A stretch of DNA of 64,000 nt from the NCBI RefSeq assembly GCF_036898095.1, contig NC_090739.1, positions 63,933,247 to 63,997,246 on the forward strand. Reading direction: 5' to 3'. Positions 1-10,689 of this stretch are shown here, piece after piece. The notes beneath the pieces were generated by a model. The model had not been told where the DNA came from. It did not search any database and saw only the letters and a list, made by a program, of their open reading frames with translations. A program made the position numbers and the translations under genes. Every line of letters begins with the position of its first letter. Within the stretch, counting starts at the first letter, position 1. Source of the stretch: Palaemon carinicauda. Its lineage: Eukaryota; Arthropoda; Malacostraca; Decapoda; Palaemonidae.

Positions 1-1132
<1,132 letters not shown>

Positions 1133-2177
1133 GTATATCCACCGATAATGGGGGAACCCAGGGTTTTGGGAGGGGAAAACATACTGGGAAAACGGTAAAT
1201 AACGGTAAATCAAACCTTTCCTTCTCTATACATTATTTTTTGGACGTATAATAAATCCATGGAAAACCACACAGATTATCTATATCCTATACTACTGGTA
1301 TAGTTTTCATTTGTTTGTTGACATTCTACGAAGCGGATGTATACGCTTCCGTTTGTTCGTATGTACATACGTGTTAATCAGTTTAAGAACTTCTGCGCAT
1401 AAACTCCATCCCCTTTTATTTTGACCACTAGGATTACTCGTTTTCTTATAAGCCCTCCTCATTTTAGCCGCGACATTAAAGTATTTGACCATTCTAATAC
1501 CATATATTTGTTGTTGCAATACCCACATGTACATATTTCTTTTTACTTACGACATTCAAGTACAGTATACTACGAGATTTGACACTCCTAATACCATTTG
1601 TATGTATTCGTTGATGCAATACCCACATGAATATTTCTTACGTTCTCAACTTTAAAGTCGTTTCCTCAGTTATTATAACATTTTAATGTACTCCCATGAA
1701 ATACTTATTCTTTCCTTCACTTTATCTTACTAATTGTTCGTCATTTCTGTTTTTGTCCTGTTATTGACATGTTACATTCAGTTTTCACATATCGAATACT
1801 TGCTTTGAACGAGCTTACCTTTAAAGTTTACTTTAAAGATGCCGTACTGTTACACTGAAGTTTCCATTAACCAATCACGTAACCGTACGTATGGAAACTT
1901 ATATGGGGGGTTATACTTCCCCCTTCCTTTGTTAACACTTCAAGTACTTCGCTTCAGTCTTTTCCAAATCCTTTTTGTGTGTCAACAAGTGGAGCCAACA
2001 TGTTTCTAAAATCGCATAATGTCATACCACAAAAATTAGAACCCGAAGCGTTGTTCTTGGTTATCTTACAGGGAAGAGACGCCCCTTCGACAGCCCAACT
2101 ATAAAGTCATTAATTAGATTTTATTGAATTTTAGGGTCTGTGACTCTTAGATTTACAAAAATCTGTCAAATAATTAC
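1133..2177. other. AT-rich non-coding stretch with a diverged ~93-bp duplication
   Basis: No gene seen. Segments near 1493-1545 and 1586-1640 share the order TAATACCAT, GTATGTATTCGTTG-like, GCAATACCCACATG and ATATTTCTT, indicating an old direct duplication. Confidence 0.4.
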
Positions 2178-2457
2178 CAAGAAATAAGAACCAATTTAGG
2201 GGATACGTAGTTCAGCATGTACCACTTGCCAGTAAATAGGAGCTTAATGTTTCTCTTTATTCATGATCGAATTGAGCACTCAGCGAAGCAAGAACCATTA
2301 GTTATTCTAAAAAAAAATATACCAAGAATAAATATTTAAGAAATAATAACCAATCATTGATGTCAGCTCAACCTTACCACTTGCCAGGACATACAGAGCT
2401 TGATATTTTTATTTTTTTAGCGAGCGAAGTGAGCGCATGGCAAAACAAGAACCATTA
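2178..2457. repeat. Diverged direct duplication, period ~160 bp
   Basis: 2178-2302 and 2337-2457 both run from AAGAAATAA through CCACTTGCCAG and GAGCTTRAT to GCAAGAACCATTA/CAAGAACCATTA, with many substitutions and small indels between. Origin unknown. Confidence 0.5.
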
Positions 2458-2463
2458 GATTTA

Positions 2464-2701
2464 GGGTAAAACATTTTGAATAGAAAATATATGTTTTCCT
2501 GTAGCAAATACTGTAATGTGATTTCACCAAATTTGACTTCATTTCTATTATACCAGTTATAACTAGTGTGTAGTGTGGAACGAAGTAGTCAAACTGGTTG
2601 TTCTGTTTGTCTGCCGTGGAAATAAAGGCAAAATTTGGTTAAATCATGTTATTCCCTACAGGATAACATATTTTCAGTTCAAAACATTTCCCCATCCGTA
2701 C
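2464..2701. mobile_element. Foldback/MITE-like element, copy 1
   Basis: The arms 2464-2540 and about 2625-2701 are imperfect inverted complements: TTTTCCTGTAG on the left answers CTACAGGATAACA on the right, and ACATTTTGAA answers TTCAAAACATTT. The arms flank an asymmetric centre. Arm order and internal text (ATGTGATTTCACCAAATTTG) match the neighbouring element at 2761-3003. No coding capacity. A non-autonomous inverted-repeat transposon is the simplest reading; the superfamily is not determined. Confidence 0.55.
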
Positions 2702-2760
2702 ATATAATTTTACCCTTTCCTAAACTAACCTAACATCAGACACCATGCGGTATATTTGTA

Positions 2761-3003
2761 TTGTATTACAGGGTGTGATTTTCGCACAGAAAATATATGA
2801 TTTCCTAAATAAATAACGTGATTTAACTGAATTTGACCTTCATTTCAACCGGAATCAAACAAATCAACCAATCCGACTAACTTTAAGTTGACGAATTGGT
2901 TGATGTTATTACGGATGAAATGAAGGTGAAAACCGGTTAAATCACGTTATTTGCTATAGGAAATCATGTCTTTTCTGTGCGAAAATCACACCCTGTAATA
3001 CAA
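2761..3003. mobile_element. Foldback/MITE-like element, copy 2, with possible TA target duplication
   Basis: The terminal inverted repeat begins TTGTATTACAGGGTGTGA and ends with its exact complement at 2986-3003. Arms of about 45 bp are nearly perfect and continue, more diverged, to about 100 bp around a short central loop. A TA dinucleotide sits directly outside each end, which fits TA-targeting transposons such as Tc1/mariner derivatives, although TA is common by chance in such AT-rich DNA. No ORF inside. Confidence 0.65.
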
Positions 3004-3132
3004 TATAAATTTACCAAATATTATCACACATATGTTGTGTTGAAATATTTAAATATAAGAACTTGTTCAACGTTGTCACTTCTCTTATGAATGTACTGAG
3101 AACGATAACATTAGCAACGTTACCAATGATTC

Positions 3133-3637
3133 ACAGTACTACCAACGATGACGAATGGTACACAGAGTTACCAACGACACGATGACATTACTAGCGGTAG
3201 AAATGCTAAATATTTCCATACGTATTTTAAACAATTTTTCCATATAACTATTACACAATATATAAAAAGTAAAAAAAGAGCACAGAACCTAACAAACCCA
3301 CCTAACCTTGCCTAGAAGTACCCCGGTCACAAAACACATATAATGACTATTGAGGAATGACTTATATTTATGAAACAGTACTACCAACGATGACGAATGG
3401 TACACAAGTTACCAACGACACGATGACATTACTAGAGGTAGAAATGCTAAATATTTCCATACGTATTTTAAATAATATTTCCATACGTATTTTAAATAAT
3501 TTCTCCATATAACTATTACACAATATATAAAAAGTACAAAAAGGGCACAGAACCTAACAAACTCACCTAACCTTGCCTAGAAGTACCCCGGTCACAAAAC
3601 ACATAATGACTATTGAGGAATGACTTACTTTTATGAA
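3133..3637. repeat. Tandem duplication of a ~250-bp segment
   Basis: 3133-3374 and 3375-3637 are about 95% alike, both running from ACAGTACTACCAACGATGAC to TTATGAA. The second copy contains an extra internal 24-bp duplication (TTTCCATACGTATTTTAAAT), which explains its greater length. No coding potential was seen in the duplicated unit. Confidence 0.85.
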
Positions 3638-3651
3638 GAAAACGACGAAAC

Positions 3652-3897
3652 TTATGGCTTCCATGGGGGTAGACGACTTTTCCCCAAAAATGTACCTTTA
3701 TAGGCAGTAACGGTATAACTCCAACGACGTTTCTTCTTAGTTTTGGGTATGATGGATTCAGAATGGCAATAAAACACGTGAATGTCTTTCCTATAAGATA
3801 ACAGAGAACGGCACTTGGAGCACTGTAAACGTTGAGGAATTACGTTGTGTGATTTAAGGAAATAATCAACAAACTGAAGAATCATAAAAATCACCAT
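3652..3897 (-). pseudogene. Zinc-ribbon ORF resembling ISXO2/Merlin-type transposase N-terminus (fragment)
   Basis: An 81-codon minus-strand frame. Near residues 10-25 it reads like FVDYFLKSHNVIP followed by CSKC, then a later Cys (FYC), a basic stretch (KTKKKRRW), and YKGTFLGKSRLPPWK. A CxxC followed by a G-T-F-x-x-K-S-x-L segment is the layout of the zinc ribbon that precedes the DDE domain in IS1595/ISXO2-like (Merlin) transposases. The frame then stops and I found no DDE domain downstream. TTCTTCAG at the 5' side and GTAAGT shortly after the stop could be splice signals, so a degraded exon is possible. It resembles the tail of the ORF at 5008-5268 (L-V-D-L-C...CPAC). Family assignment rests on motif layout only. 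Confidence 0.4.
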
Positions 3898-4082
3898 GGA
3901 ATTTAGCCACTGCTTTTAGGTACAGAATACTGCAGCCATTACAAGTTTCTATAACTTCCTCCATCGAAAAATAAGAAAAAATAAATCGCACTTGAAATGA
4001 CGAACGCCTTACTGGGTCAAAGGTTACAACGCAAAAGGCATTGGAGGAAAGGGTATGAACACACCTCTCAAAGAGATAAAGG

Positions 4083-4098
4083 AAGGGGGGGGGGGGGC
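4083..4098. repeat. G homopolymer
   Basis: About a dozen consecutive G within otherwise AT-rich sequence; similar runs occur at 71-86, 4496-4505, 14019-14031 and 18278-18290. Confidence 0.8.
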
Positions 4099-4164
4099 TA
4101 GGGAGATATCTGAATAGGCATCGGTTGGTTATTGGTTAAGGGAAAAACAAAGAACACTAGTGGG

Positions 4165-4262
4165 TAAACATGAATGAACTAAATAGGGAAACTAGTCCAG
4201 ATTACGTATTTATGGGAAACAGAGGAGTGAAAAGGAAATAACCAAAGAAAAGAAATAAAAAC
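4165..4262. repeat. Dispersed repeat copy (related to 5696-5790)
   Basis: Contains AACTAAATAGGGAAACTAG, GTATTTATG and AAAAGGAAATAACC in the same order as 5696-5790. The two are similar but diverged direct copies about 1.5 kb apart. Confidence 0.55.
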
Positions 4263-4569
4263 AAGGTAAATTTACAGTTTCATCCATTATGGGGAAACTG
4301 GAATAAAAATATATTTGTTGCATCAGAAATGGTGTAGTTCCAACGAATTTAACGTTTATTTTGACCGCAAACCATCCGATTTAGAGATTTACTATGTAAT
4401 TGGAGTTAAAACAACAAGTTGTTCTAGAATGCAGAAAGACCCTACTTCATCCCAACAATTATGGGGGACACTAGGTGGGAACCGGGGTTTTGGGTGGGGG
4501 GGGGGTCAAATGATATTTGCAATAAATGAATACTTATCCTTCCACCCCCCCTCCCCCTATACCCCTACC

Positions 4570-4900
4570 TAGCCCTACCGGGGGGGGGGGCCTCCGTCCC
4601 CCTTGCGACCCCCCCTTAAGGCCACAGTGATTTTCAGGGCACTACTGAACCTCATAAACCCACCTAACCTAGCCTAGGGGCCCTGTACTCCTACCTAGGG
4701 GCCCTGTACTCCTACCTAGGGGCCCTGTACCCCTACCTAGGCCTACCAGGGGGGCCCCCCTCCGCCCCCCCTTAAGGCCACAGTGAATTTCGTGACACTA
4801 CCGAACCTAATTCAACCACCTAACCTAGGGTCCTGTACCCATACCTAGGCCTAGCCCCTGCGAGGGGGGCCCCCCCCCTTACAGCCACTACCTAACACAT
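4570..4900. repeat. C/G-rich tandem repeat patch
   Basis: A strongly GC-rich island in AT-rich DNA. Three ~22-bp units based on CCTAGGGGCCCTGTACTCC occupy 4673-4738. A larger ~170-bp unit (CCTACC, long G then C runs, TTAAGGCCACAGTGA, CACCTAACCTA) recurs about 2.5 times. The G runs followed by C runs are self-complementary and could fold as hairpins. No coding potential. Confidence 0.7.
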
Positions 4901-5007
4901 CCATCAAACCAAATCCAAAGTGATGGTACTGCTGTATACATCGTTATACTATCACCATTATAATATACTCTATAAATTAATGAAGCTTACCTTAAACTGT
5001 TGGTTCA

Positions 5008-5268
5008 TCAAGATGTGCTGCTGTTTTGAGGAAAACGTGAAGCCGTTGGGAAGGTTCCTTGACATGCAGGACAATTTTTATTTTGTAAAATTAAATTGTG
5101 TCTCTGGCACAAATCCACTAGGTTTTCAATATTCCCCGAATAACTTACAACAAATTCATTGTAAGTTAGGAAACAGTCAGGACAAGAAGATGGAATTTCA
5201 ACTTCTTGTGCAACATGAGATGACGTGCTTACTATTGCCTCCATTTCTAAGAACGAAATGAAATGCAT
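5008..5268 (-). pseudogene. Cys-motif ORF, possible ISXO2-like zinc-ribbon fragment
   Basis: An 86-codon minus-strand frame; the better start is the ATG at 5244 (context GAAATGG). Visible residues: CPDC at about positions 29-32, LVDLCQRHNLILQNKNC in the middle, then CPAC at about 66-69, giving two CxxC pairs plus C and H. The LVDLC...NCPAC block parallels FVDYF...QCSKC of the ORF at 3652-3897, so the two may be parts of one family. No catalytic domain follows. The upstream side (minus-strand promoter side, 5290-5380) carries two CCAAT motifs and a CRE-like site. The plus-strand frame over the same DNA (4920-5261) shows no domain and is probably a shadow. Confidence 0.35.
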
Positions 5269-5287
5269 GGGAAAAATGATGCATTGT

Positions 5288-5376
5288 CGTGCTGTGATTG
5301 GCCAAACATGTATGACGTCATAGTGGATAGGCGCTGTGATTGGCCAAATGTGTAAGACTTTATAGTGGACTAGTTT
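5288..5376 (-). promoter_or_regulatory. Tandem CCAAT/CRE-like motif pair
   Basis: Two ~43-bp direct copies of GCTGTGATTGGCCAAA. Read on the minus strand these give TTTGGCCAATCACAGC, a CCAAT box. The left copy also contains TGACGTCA, a full CRE/ATF palindrome; the right copy has CTATAAAG on the minus strand. They lie 20-110 bp upstream of the minus-strand ORF at 5008-5268. Promoter function is an inference from motif content. Confidence 0.35.
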
Positions 5377-5622
5377 GTCTGCGGATTATAGTGGTTACAG
5401 GGCTCATTTAAGCAAATACAAGACACAGTCAACAATAACAAGACTTAGAAAAAATCTGGGAGGAAGACATGAGTAGCGTGAGTTTGATCGTCGATTTATA
5501 AAGAACTAGGCATTTGCGACAGATAATATTTTACAGAAATACTACAAAAGACTTGCTTTACGCAGGAAATATACTATTATAATAGATTTCCCATAATGGA
5601 TGAAACTGTAATAATACCAAAA

Positions 5623-5855
5623 ACAATATAGGAAGATAAAATGGAATGAATGATGAATAATATTGAATGGGAATATAAAATGAGATGATTTTACCGTGAA
5701 TGAACTGGATAGGGAAACTAGTCCAGAGCAAGTATTTATGTGAAACCGGGGAGAGAAAAGGAAATAACCTAAGAAATAAACCCAATATAGGAAGATAAAA
5801 TGGAATGTATAAATAATATTAAACGGGAATATAAAATGAGATGATAATACGATAA
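5623..5855. repeat. Direct duplication plus dispersed repeat
   Basis: AATATAGGAAGATAAAATGG begins both 5624-5690 and 5784-5850. Each copy continues through AATAATATT and GGGAATATAAAATGAGATGA. The spacer 5696-5782 is the copy related to 4165-4262. Frames read on the minus strand here are low-complexity and not convincing genes. Confidence 0.6.
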
Positions 5856-5989
5856 TAAAAAAAGAGTAATTGGGGGAGGGAAAACTTCTGCGCAGGGGGA
5901 GTGACATTTGCGCAGACCGAAAACTGGTATGCACGAACGCACGTACAAATGGGTGCTAATGTTAGCATGGAATGCTAACATTTTATCTA

Positions 5990-7260
5990 CATCAGACGTT
6001 GGCAGCACTAGTTACTGTATTTTTTCATGAAATAATCTTTGAAACGGCTCCTCCAACGTTTATCCAGTAATACAGTTTTGTATTATCCTCCTGTTATAAT
6101 ACATACAAGAAGGTAATGTATAGAGAAGAAAAGGCTTGTTTTAAGTTTATTCATTTGCGACGGGAACGAGTGTTATTTGCGGAGAGCGTAATTTTTTTCT
6201 ATAAAAAAAGTAGTTGATTTCCTAGGTTACATTGCCCTGTAATACACTACAATGAAACCCACCAGGCTTTATACTTATTGAACATCCTAGTATCTCAGCA
6301 TGCTAAAAAGTAAACAAATACCTGTACTTAACACAGCAGTGTTTAGCCTGCAGTATACCAGGAGCCTATTATAACTAGGCTAAGCTAACCCAACCAAACC
6401 AAAAAATGATTAGGCACCATTCATATTAATCCTCGAACTAGCTTAGCCCAACATGCTTTAGGCTTTACTTACCGTAAAAAAAACTTGAGCCTAAACTACA
6501 GCAGCCTAAGATGGCTATCGGCAGAGTAGGCTTAAATGGTACTTACGATGACGAGGGGAAACACTTAGGCTACTGCCTAAACTGCACTAACAAAATAAAT
6601 GATTGTATACACTTGTTATTACTGTATATAACAATGGGCGTTCACCTGTTTTAAATGCAGACGATTACCTAGTGACGAAAAAGGCACCGGAAATAAACAA
6701 GAACCAGCAACTCGACTCGGAATCAGCACGCCACCAGCTGATCGTACGACAGTGACGTCACTGAAGATCCTCTCAATGTAAACAAAAAAGAAAACGTTTA
6801 ATGTCCAAGATGCGGTGAGGAACTTGATTTTCGTTGAATTTCCCCTTGCTTAACGATCGAATACCTTTTTTAGATGCTTACTAATTAGTCAAGGACTGGG
6901 GCACGGCTAGTCATTCAGCCTCTTTGAAGCGAATTATAAATTTTCGAGTTCATCCCAAAATCAAAGGAAAGTCCAAATTATTATAATTTTCATGTAAAAC
7001 ATTGCTATATTGCTAATAAAAGTGAGTTGTGAGGTAAAAGAGTAATTAAGCGACGGAAATATATTTCTGCGATACAATTAGACATTGGTGCCGGGGAATA
7101 ATACAAAAAACTATAATGACGTTATCCCAGTAAAAGTATAACAGATGTATGGCTGCTATTTATCAAATTCAATGTTATTTCGTGAGACCAGGTAAAACAG
7201 GTCGTTGATTTATAAAATTTCAAATGTTTTCAGTGTTGTGTTTTGCTGTCTAACAACTTT
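5990..7260. other. AT-rich non-coding stretch with a palindromic CRE-like site
   Basis: No gene recognised. At 6750-6763 CAGTGACGTCACTG is a 14-bp perfect palindrome containing the CRE core, in a locally GC-richer patch (6700-6790). This could be a promoter but no downstream ORF supports that. Repeated short TAGGCT/CCTAAAC motifs lie in 6340-6600. Confidence 0.35.
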
Positions 7261-7265
7261 TAACC

Positions 7266-7953
7266 ATTAATAATAAATAAGGAAAGTATATAGCTATCAA
7301 AAGCAGGATGCTATAAGCCCGTGGGCTCCAACAGGGAAAATGAGCCCAGTGAGGCAATGAAACAAGGAAGTAAATAAACTACAAGAAAATTAACGAACCA
7401 TTAAAATAAAATATTTTAGAAACAGTAACGACGTTAAAATGAATCATTCATATACAATATAAACTTTAAAAACGTAAAAAAGAGGAAGAGAAATAAGATA
7501 AAATAATATACCCGAGTGTATCTTCAAGCATTAGAACTATACCCCCAAGACAGTGGAAGACCATGGTACAGAGGCTATGGCACTACCAAAGACTAGAGAA
7601 CAATGGTTTGATTTTGGAGTGTCCGTCTCATAGAAGAGCTGCTTACCATAGCTAAAAAAATCTTTTCTACCTTACCAAGAGAAAGGAAGCCACTGAACAA
7701 TTACAGTGCAGTAGTTAACCCTTTGGGCGAGGAAGAATTGCTTGGTGACTTCAGTGTTGTCAGGTGAACGAGGACAGAGGAGAACGTGGGAAGAATAGGT
7801 CAGACTATCCGGAGTATGTGTGGACTAAGGAAATTTGAGCCGTAACCAGAGAGAGGAATCCAATGTAGTATTGTCTGGTCAGTCAAAGGACCCAATAAAT
7901 CTCTAGCGGTAGTATCTTAACGGGTGGCTGGTGCCCTTACTACTTCAAATGTT
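7266..7953 (-). mobile_element. ~0.7-kb interspersed repeat, copy A (minus strand)
   Basis: Its reverse complement aligns over its whole length with 9703-10349. Shared blocks, in order, are GGGCACCAGCCACCCGT, GATACTACCGCTAGAGA, CCTTTGACTGACC, CTACTGCACTGTAAT, GGTAAGCAGCTCTTCT, AATCAAACCATTGTTCTC, TGCCATA, CTGTACCATGG and GGCTTATAGCATCCTGC. Non-coding: every frame is broken. The family ends in an AT-rich or AAT tail in other copies, which suggests retroposition. I see no convincing tRNA-type A and B boxes, so I do not call it a SINE. Confidence 0.8.
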
Positions 7954-8667
7954 TCAGTTTGTTCATAAGAGAAAGGGCAAATGAAACAATGACTTATAGG
8001 CTCTACACATATGATCAACTCCCAAGCCTCTTTCCACTTAAGCTAAAACCTGGAAGTTCTAGGCAATGGCTACTAATGATTCAGCAGGTAAACATATTGG
8101 CTCCCGAAGCTCGCTCCTTAGTTCACGAGAACTATGCAGTCATGTTCTATAGTAAAATCAATCAAGCATTGAGCGAGGATCGAACTTGGTGTCCATAAAT
8201 AGTCAGTCACCATTAATTGCACAAATCTATCATAACCTTAAACGAAGAAAAAAAACCCGACTGCGCAAGATATACTGTGCCAAAGAAGTAATTTCATAAA
8301 TGATAAGTAATGGATATGCAGGTCTTCAAGATAAATGAAAAGTTATCTTGTTACATAGTGATAACGCCAACCTAAGTAACTGATAATTAGGCAAATGATA
8401 AAACAAACAGTATCTAAATTTCCTCAATGCTATCACTTGCAAAGAGTGAGTAAATTAACAAATACTTTACTTTCAAACTTCTCTAAAGACTATTTCAAAA
8501 CAAACTCAAATTCTTCCCATATCAATCTTTCTTATTCAAAATTTTGCTTTACAACTCTGGTATAACAAGTAACTTTACACTATGATTCATACAGTCGCCT
8601 TTATCACCTTTGTCATTATGTAACAAAACATTTAATCATCTCGTCCATTTTCTGGAACCTTTCTCTC
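7954..8667. other. AT-rich stretch, no recognisable gene
   Basis: A 79-codon plus-strand frame at 7959-8198 shows no domain, no compositional support and no conserved motif. Nothing else was recognised. Confidence 0.35.
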
Positions 8668-8755
8668 ATTTAGGTAGAGTTTTCTTGCTTGAGGGTACGC
8701 TTGAGCACATTATTCTATCTTATCTCCCTTCCTCTTTTCATTTTGAAGTTTTGCA
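8668..8755 (+). mobile_element. Fragment of the ~0.7-kb interspersed repeat
   Basis: GTTTTCTTGCTTGAGGGTAC and the following AGCACATTATTCTATCTTAT match copy B at 10122-10200 with scattered substitutions. Only about 90 bp of the family is present, ending just upstream of the PHD-type retrotransposon. Confidence 0.65.
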
Positions 8756-8873
8756 TGGAGTTACCACTCGCGCTGATCCATGTTTTTAGCTTGTGTTTCT
8801 CGTTTATAAAATCAATGACGAAGATATTAGTTGATCTCATGGAGAGACTAAAGTGAAGAAGAAATAATACATC

Positions 8874-9700
8874 ATGTCTGCCCCCGACCCCGTGTACTGT
8901 CCTAAATGTCAAACTACGGACAGAGACGTAAAGAAGTGGATAGGATGTGATTGCAAGAGGTACTTTCATAAGAAATGTGTGTCTATAGTGACAAGCATCA
9001 GTGATAAAAAAAAGTATTAAACTTGAATTGGATATGCCCATATTGCGTTGAAGAAGCCAAAACAGCTAAGTTACATATATATTAGAATTGGAGGAGCAAT
9101 TGAGTGAGGGGCCATGTTTTGAGTGCACAAGAGGCGAGAATTGATGAATTGAAAAAACAAGTTGCGGAGCTTAATGCATACGCAGCAAATTCCACCCAGA
9201 CCACTGACCCCACTGAGAGGGTTGATAATCTATCAATGAATACTGAATCAATCAAGGAAACACTTCAAACACCGATGGACCCAAAACCAGAGAAAACAAC
9301 ATACGCCGACAAAGTAAAGCAAGTAATCAAATCAACAAATACAACAACTAAAATTACTGACAGTAAAAATAAATACTTGATACGAGGTCACCCTTAAATG
9401 GAAACGTTGTAAACTTTGCAAATGAGAGGATCAGAGAGGAAGCAGCAAACAAAATTCAGACAATGGTTGTCGACACTGAGACGAGGAAAATTGGAGAATT
9501 AAAACCAAAAATAATGATATGAAATGTTTACAATGATGAAGATGAAGTAGTAAATGCCTTGATTCAAAGAAATCGTTACCTGAACAAATGCAAAATATAG
9601 AAAAGATAAGTGTAGTACAGTAGAAAAATTCTGCAGGTGGGACTACCCACTATGTGCTGAAATGTGATCCTGAAGTTCGGAGGGCTATTCGTAATAATAT
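8874..9700 (+). pseudogene. Non-LTR retrotransposon ORF1, N-terminal part (PHD finger + coiled coil), decayed
   Basis: From the ATG at 8874 the frame reads CPKC, then GCDCKRYFHKKC; after a stop at about 9017 and a frameshift, WICPYC follows. Together these give the C4-H-C3 pattern of a PHD finger, a domain found in ORF1 of several CR1/L2-type non-LTR elements. Next, in the frame at 9104-9397, comes a likely coiled coil (AQEARIDELKKQVAELNAY) and a linker. The frame then shifts again (NFANERIREEAANKIQTM, VLKCDPEVRRAIRNN), which looks like the RRM-like nucleic-acid-binding part. ORF1 proteins bind the element's own RNA. At least three frameshifts or stops show it is dead. The gene is interrupted at about 9703 by copy B of the 0.7-kb repeat and resumes at about 10416. 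Confidence 0.7.
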
Positions 9701-9702
9701 TT

Positions 9703-10349
9703 AAGTAGTAGGTTGGCTAGGGCACCAGCCACCCGTAGAGATACTACCGCTAGAGAGTTACGGGATCCTTTGACTGACCGACCAGACAGCACTACATTGG
9801 ATCCTTCTCTCTGGTTACGGTTCATTTTCCCTTTGCCTACACATACACCGAATAATCTGGTCTATTCTTTACATATTCTCCTCTGTCCTCCTACACCTGA
9901 CAACACCGAGATTACCAAACAATTTTTCTTCTCTCAAGGGGTCTACTACTGCACTGTAATCGGTCAGTGGCCACTTTCCTCTTGGTAAGGGTAGAAGAGA
10001 CTCTTTAGCTGTGGTAAGCAGCTCTTCTAGGAGAAGGACACTCCGGAATCAAACCATTGTTCTCTAGTCTTGGGTAGTGCCATAACCTCTGTACCATGGT
10101 TTTCCAATGTCTTGGATTAGAGTTCTCTTGCTTGAGGGTACACTCGGGCACACTATTTTATCTCCTTTCTCTTCCTCTTGTTTTGTTAAAGTTTTTATAT
10201 TTTATAGAGGAAATATTAGTTTGAATGTTGTTACTGTTTTTAAAACAATTAGTTTTTTCCCTTTTTCCCTTCCTCACTGGGCTGTTTTCCCTGTTGGAGC
10301 CCCTGGGCTTATAGCATCCTGCTTTTCCAACTAGGGTTGCAGCTTAGCA

Positions 10350-10415
<66 letters not shown>
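9703..10415 (+). mobile_element. ~0.7-kb interspersed repeat, copy B, with (AAT)n tail, nested in retrotransposon ORF1
   Basis: Starts near AAGTAGTAGGTTGGCT, which copy A largely lacks, and ends at CTAGGGTTGCAGCTTAGC followed by 22 AAT units (10350-10415). It separates two halves of one ORF1: RRAIRNN before it, VMLRWGTYN and the zinc knuckles after it. It therefore inserted into the older retrotransposon. The AAT tail hides any target-site duplication; AATAAT at the left junction (9695-9700) would fit one. The frames at 9713-9988 and 10107-10334 lie inside this repeat, are absent from copy A, and are not genes. Confidence 0.85.
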
Positions 10416-10416
<1 letters not shown>

Positions 10417-10660
10417 GCGACAAAGTTATGTTACGATGGGGTACTTATAACATATTGTGCGTGATAGGTACCACGTAATCACCTGCTACCACTGTCAGAG
10501 GTATGGACATCTTCAAAAAGATTGCAAGTCTAAGAATGATGATAAAGTCTGCGGGAAATGTTCAAGAAAACATTCCACCAAGAAGTGTAATTCGCAAATG
10601 TCAAAGTATATTAACTGCACAAAATTAAACAAACAAAATAACCACATAGTAAAATGACTA
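10416..10660 (+). pseudogene. Non-LTR retrotransposon ORF1, C-terminal zinc knuckles
   Basis: Continuation of the ORF1 begun at 8874. GDKVMLRWGTYN completes the RRM-like part. After a frameshift near 10457 the frame reads CYHCQRYGHLQKDC, a canonical CX2CX4HX4C gag knuckle, then CGKCSRKHSTKKC (CX2CX3HX4C). A third degenerate knuckle follows, with the first Cys apparently replaced by Tyr (YINC...NNH). Such knuckles bind the element RNA. The frame stops at 10655. The antisense frame at 10513-10797 is a shadow. Confidence 0.75.
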
Positions 10661-10689
10661 CAGAGTAAATTCAAGAGATTGCAAAGATT

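Noticed and set aside
2730..4850. Telomere-like CCTAA/TTAGG motifs
   Set aside because: Only isolated CCTAACCTA-type words, no tandem TTAGG array.
4920..5261. 113-codon plus-strand ORF
   Set aside because: Antisense to the Cys-motif ORF; no motif of its own.
9713..10334. Two ORFs of 91 and 75 codons
   Set aside because: They lie inside the 0.7-kb repeat, and the homologous copy at 7266-7953 does not keep the frames.
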